DNA of 64,000 nucleotides from the NCBI RefSeq assembly GCF_041435335.1, contig NZ_CP108430.1:3950501-4014500 (forward strand). The letters are read 5' to 3'. Origin of the DNA: Streptomyces sp. NBC_01283 (GTDB lineage: Bacteria > Actinomycetota > Actinomycetes > Streptomycetales > Streptomycetaceae). The notes under the pieces were generated by a model. It searched no databases. It was not told where the DNA came from and saw nothing but the letters and a program-made list of their open reading frames with translations. A program made the position numbers and the translations under genes. Positions 61,094 to 64,000 of the stretch are shown here, piece by piece (position 1 is the stretch's first letter; each line of letters starts with the position of its first letter).

Positions 61094-63240
61094 GCCAGGA
61101 GGAGGCCAAGCCGGAGAAGCCGCCGAAGGGCGAGCGACCCGAGAAGAGCGAGAAGCCGGACACGGACGCCGCCAATTCAGACGAGGCCCCCGATGGTGGC
61201 AGGGCTCCGGAGCCGGAACAGGAACCCGAAGCACGGCAGCCTGCCTGGGCCGCCCGCCGTGACCTGATCGACCACGCCCCCGACTTCGTCGGCAGCCTGA
61301 TCCGCGGCGACCAGCTAGGGGTCACCGGCGGCCATGTCGCGGGCAACGTCAACATCAACCTCGGTCCGCGAGGCTTCGGCGCGGCCTCACGTTCGGTGTC
61401 CGGCCAGGTCCGCCGCGAGGACGTCGAGCGGCTGGCGACCGTCTTCCGGACCTGCCCGAGCTTCGACGCGGCACTGGAGCGGCTCCGGGACGACCATGTC
61501 GTCGTACTCAAGGGCAGCCGCGGCACCGGGCGCGAGTCCGCCGCGCTGATGCTGTTGAACCGGCTCGGCGCCCACCCAATCCAGTCCTTCGATCCGGGCA
61601 CGGCCCCGGCGGCGCTGCCGGACGCTCTGGAGGACTCACCCGGCTTCCTCCTGCACGAGTTGTCGACCAGCCGCAGCCGTCCGCTCCTGGGACCCCACCT
61701 GCTGAGCATGCGGGAGAAATTGCGGCTGCACGGCGGACGGTTCGTGATCACTGTGGATTCGTCGGCGATGCTGGGCGAGATCCCCTTCGTGCTGTGGGAA
61801 CCGCCACCGGCCGAGGACGTTTTGCGCGCCCATGTGACGACCCTGGTGGGACACGAGGCTTGGGAGCGGCTGCGCCGGCTCACGCCGGTCGAGGAATTCC
61901 TCGACCGTACGCACCAGCCGGGCGAGACCGAGAAGTTCGCCGATCAGCTCGCCGCCCACCACCAGGGCGAACTCGACGAGGAGCAACTGGCCGACTTCGC
62001 ACAGTCGGCTCTGGCCGACCGGGTATCCGGGTGGCTCACGTCACCCGAGAAGGAAGGCGGGGACGAACTGCGCGAGAAGGCGTTCCTCATCGCCCTCGCC
62101 GTCTTCGACAAGGCCCCGTACGCGATCGCGGCGGAACTCGGCGACAGTCTCTTCGTCGAACTCCAGACGACGGCCAACCCCGATAAGCCACCCGTGATCC
62201 CGATCTTCGGCAGCTCCACGGCATCGCGCCTCGCCTTCGCCCATGCCCTCGGCAGTACGCAGGACGAGGTCACCGAGTGGGGTCCGGTCTCCCAGTACCG
62301 GGCCGAGTTCCAGGACAAGCACACCGCAAGCATGCTGCTGCGCGAGGTCTGGACCGTGCATCCCTCCGCGCGCACCGCCCTGGTGCGCTGGCTCCAACAG
62401 CTCGCGAAGGACGGTCGCCCGTTGGTCCGCACCCGGGCCGCCGCGGCCACGGCGCTCCTCGCCGAGGCCGACCTGCCGTCCGCCATGGCGCACCTGGTCG
62501 AGCCCTGGGCCGGCGGCAGGTCCTACAACGGCTGGCTGACCGCCGCCAACACGCTCAGCCTGGCCAGCCTTCTCCAGGTACGGGGCGTGTCCCGGATCCT
62601 GCACGCCTGGTGCACCGGCGAACACCCCAGCCGCCGATGGACCGCGATCCGCGTCTACGGACTCCTCGGCCCGATTCAGCCGGTGAAGGCGCTGGATGCG
62701 CTGCTCGACACCGTGCGTCTGGAGAACGACGAGGAAGAGGAGGTGAACCAACTGGCCGAGGCCACCCAGCTGTTGTTGCTCGCCGCCCATGAGCCGGTGC
62801 TCCCGCGGCTCGCCCAGCTGGTCGAGGACGAACAGACGCCACGCGACGAGGCGCTGTACAACCACGCGCTGCGTGCCTTCGGTCTCGCCTGCCGTGAGTC
62901 CGAAGAGGGCACTGAACGCCCTCTCGTCCTGAAGTGGTTCGCCGATGCCCACTCCTCTCCCGACTGCGACGAGGACGAACTCGTCACCGGTCTCTGGCGT
63001 GCCGGGCTGCGCGACCGCGCGCACACCGACACGGCGCGGGAGTCCTTGCAGCAATGGGTCCGTGTGGCGGAGCGAGACCCCTACACCGAGCGGTCCTTGA
63101 CCCCGCTGCTGGCCGCACTCGCCGACACCGAAGCCGACCGGCAGCGGATCGACCACCTCCTGCGCACGGCGCACGCCGCCGACGGCAGCCCCCTGCACGT
63201 CACCCACCGCCTGCGCACGGCCGTCGCAGCGCACTCATGA
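61090..63240 (+). CDS. NLR/STAND-like protein with degenerate P-loop, helical repeats and N-terminal signalling motif
   Basis: The 716-residue protein starts with a charged disordered region (Lys/Glu/Pro/Asp, 1-50). GDQLGVTGGHVAGNVNINL follows at 73-91, 13 of 19 identical to the motif ending the upstream protein. An NTPase-like domain follows: DHVVVLKGSRGTGRESAALMLL resembles a P-loop, but the Walker A Lys is Arg148 and the next Ser/Thr is Glu149, while GGRFVITVDSSA could be Walker B. From about 420 the protein is helical (ARTALVRWLQQLAKDGRPLVRTRAAAATALLA; RRWTAIRVYGLLG), like HEAT or Armadillo repeats. Likely a sensor without tight ATP binding. Confidence 0.75.
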   Translation: MSQEEAKPEKPPKGERPEKSEKPDTDAANSDEAPDGGRAPEPEQEPEARQPAWAARRDLIDHAPDFVGSLIRGDQLGVTGGHVAGNVNINLGPRGFGAASRSVSGQVRREDVERLATVFRTCPSFDAALERLRDDHVVVLKGSRGTGRESAALMLLNRLGAHPIQSFDPGTAPAALPDALEDSPGFLLHELSTSRSRPLLGPHLLSMREKLRLHGGRFVITVDSSAMLGEIPFVLWEPPPAEDVLRAHVTTLVGHEAWERLRRLTPVEEFLDRTHQPGETEKFADQLAAHHQGELDEEQLADFAQSALADRVSGWLTSPEKEGGDELREKAFLIALAVFDKAPYAIAAELGDSLFVELQTTANPDKPPVIPIFGSSTASRLAFAHALGSTQDEVTEWGPVSQYRAEFQDKHTASMLLREVWTVHPSARTALVRWLQQLAKDGRPLVRTRAAAATALLAEADLPSAMAHLVEPWAGGRSYNGWLTAANTLSLASLLQVRGVSRILHAWCTGEHPSRRWTAIRVYGLLGPIQPVKALDALLDTVRLENDEEEEVNQLAEATQLLLLAAHEPVLPRLAQLVEDEQTPRDEALYNHALRAFGLACRESEEGTERPLVLKWFADAHSSPDCDEDELVTGLWRAGLRDRAHTDTARESLQQWVRVAERDPYTERSLTPLLAALADTEADRQRIDHLLRTAHAADGSPLHVTHRLRTAVAAHS

Positions 63241-63258
63241 GCCGGAGAGGAGCCCGCT

Positions 63259-64000
63259 GTGGCGACAGGTCAGGAACACCCTGAAAGCCGGACCCCCCAG
63301 TTCTCGCGAGAGGCACAGACGACACCTGTGGCACCCGACAACCGTGACCGGTCTGGCCTGATGGGCCCGCCCAGCCTGGACGAGCTGACCGATCTGATCC
63401 GCCCGAACAATCCCCGCGCCCCCGGCAGTCCTCACGATCCGGACGCCAGGGACACCCTCCCGGAGCACTGCGGTCGGCCTACTGGCCTGACCGATCCCGT
63501 TCTCGCCGTACGCCAGCTGTCGCGCTACGAGATCCCGGGCCGTCGCTATCTGGGCCGCGCCGACTGCGCTCTCGTGGTCGCCGGGGCCGGTGACTCGTAC
63601 GAGACGTATCTGCCACCACGGCGCCCGACAAGCCTCCGTGGCCGAACCGCCGTGTACGAGGTCGACCTGGGCGTCCATCCCCTGCGCCTGCGCACTCGTC
63701 TGCCCAGCGACATCGACAGCTTCGAGTTCGACACCACCTTCGACCTCACCTGGCAGGTGACTGACCCGGAGCGCTTCGTCGTCAGCCAGGAGCGCGACAT
63801 CCCGGCCCTGCTGAACCGCGTACTGCACCGTCTGCTGCGCCCTGTGACCAGGAAGTTCACCATCTCCTCGAGTGCGGACGCCGAGGCCGCCGTGCAACAG
63901 ACCCTCGATGCCTCCGGTGACCACGCGGCACGGCAAGGGCTCCGGCTCGGCGGCACCGCGCGGCTGCGGCGCGATCCCGAAGAGCGCGCCCAGCAGGGGC
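63259..64000 (+). CDS. SPFH-like protein, N-terminal part (runs off the right edge)
   Basis: A GTG with GGAGAGGAG upstream begins 18 nt after the previous stop; 247 codons are visible. After a polar start, AVYEVDLGVHPLRLRTRLPSDIDSFEFDTTFDLTWQVTDPERFVV resembles the strand order of band-7/SPFH domains, followed by helices (ALLNRVLHRLLRPVTRKFTISSSADAEAAVQQTL). No membrane segment is seen yet. Same operon as the cyclase-like and NLR-like genes. Family assignment is by pattern only. Confidence 0.65.
   Translation, partial: MATGQEHPESRTPQFSREAQTTPVAPDNRDRSGLMGPPSLDELTDLIRPNNPRAPGSPHDPDARDTLPEHCGRPTGLTDPVLAVRQLSRYEIPGRRYLGRADCALVVAGAGDSYETYLPPRRPTSLRGRTAVYEVDLGVHPLRLRTRLPSDIDSFEFDTTFDLTWQVTDPERFVVSQERDIPALLNRVLHRLLRPVTRKFTISSSADAEAAVQQTLDASGDHAARQGLRLGGTARLRRDPEERAQQG

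Overview
The window looks like chromosomal DNA of a Streptomyces species. It is GC-rich with strong third-position GC. It carries the sporulation regulators bldM and whiD beside an ECF sigma factor and guaB, a groES-groEL1 operon with two CIRCE operators, and the actinobacterial order rplM-rpsI-glmM-acpS-nnrE-alr-tsaE. The str, S10, spc and alpha ribosomal operons are all present. Most of it is conserved core chromosome, with a few accessory insertions.

Region 1 (1-13.5 kb): the start of glpD; a nucleotide-sugar dehydrogenase homologue lacking its catalytic residues; guaB3 and guaB; the probable shbA sigma gene; the divergent bldM/whiD pair; a divergent LysR/MOSC pair; an SDR enzyme; groEL1 and groES with CIRCE elements; and a translationally coupled lipoprotein/polysaccharide deacetylase pair. 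Region 2 (13.6-19.2 kb): a THUMP-like methyltransferase, an ECF42-type sigma factor with its DGPF partner, and a broken MFS exporter divergent from a TetR regulator around a 14-bp perfect palindrome. Region 3 (19.2-35.5 kb): t6A genes tsaD, tsaB and tsaE with rimI, then alr, nnrE, acpS, coaA, a DUF389 protein, glmM, rpsI, rplM, a GT87 glycosyltransferase, a membrane-anchored protein and truA.

Region 4 (35.6-52.2 kb): the ribosomal super-cluster, all transcribed leftwards. The S10 set runs rpsJ to rpsQ, the spc set rplN to map, and the alpha set infA to rplQ. Hairpins follow rplO, adk and rplQ. A diverged second copy of the 3' end of map lies just behind map. Region 5 (52.2-59.2 kb): the str operon (rpsL, rpsG, fusA, tuf) is separated from rpsJ by a rightward helix-turn-helix gene and a Uma2-family nuclease gene, preceded by 12-bp tandem repeats. 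The rpsJ and rpsL leaders share a 25-nt hairpin element at 24 of 25 positions.

Region 6 (59.5-64 kb): a Crp/Fnr regulator, then a tight three-gene operon that runs off the edge. Gene one is a class III nucleotidyl-cyclase-like protein ending in a short Gly/Val/Asn motif. Gene two is an NLR-like protein with a degenerate P-loop and helical repeats, carrying almost the same motif near its N terminus. Gene three looks SPFH-like. A motif shared between an effector's C terminus and an adjacent NLR's N terminus is the arrangement of bacterial amyloid-signalling pairs. This operon is the best candidate for an undescribed system here.
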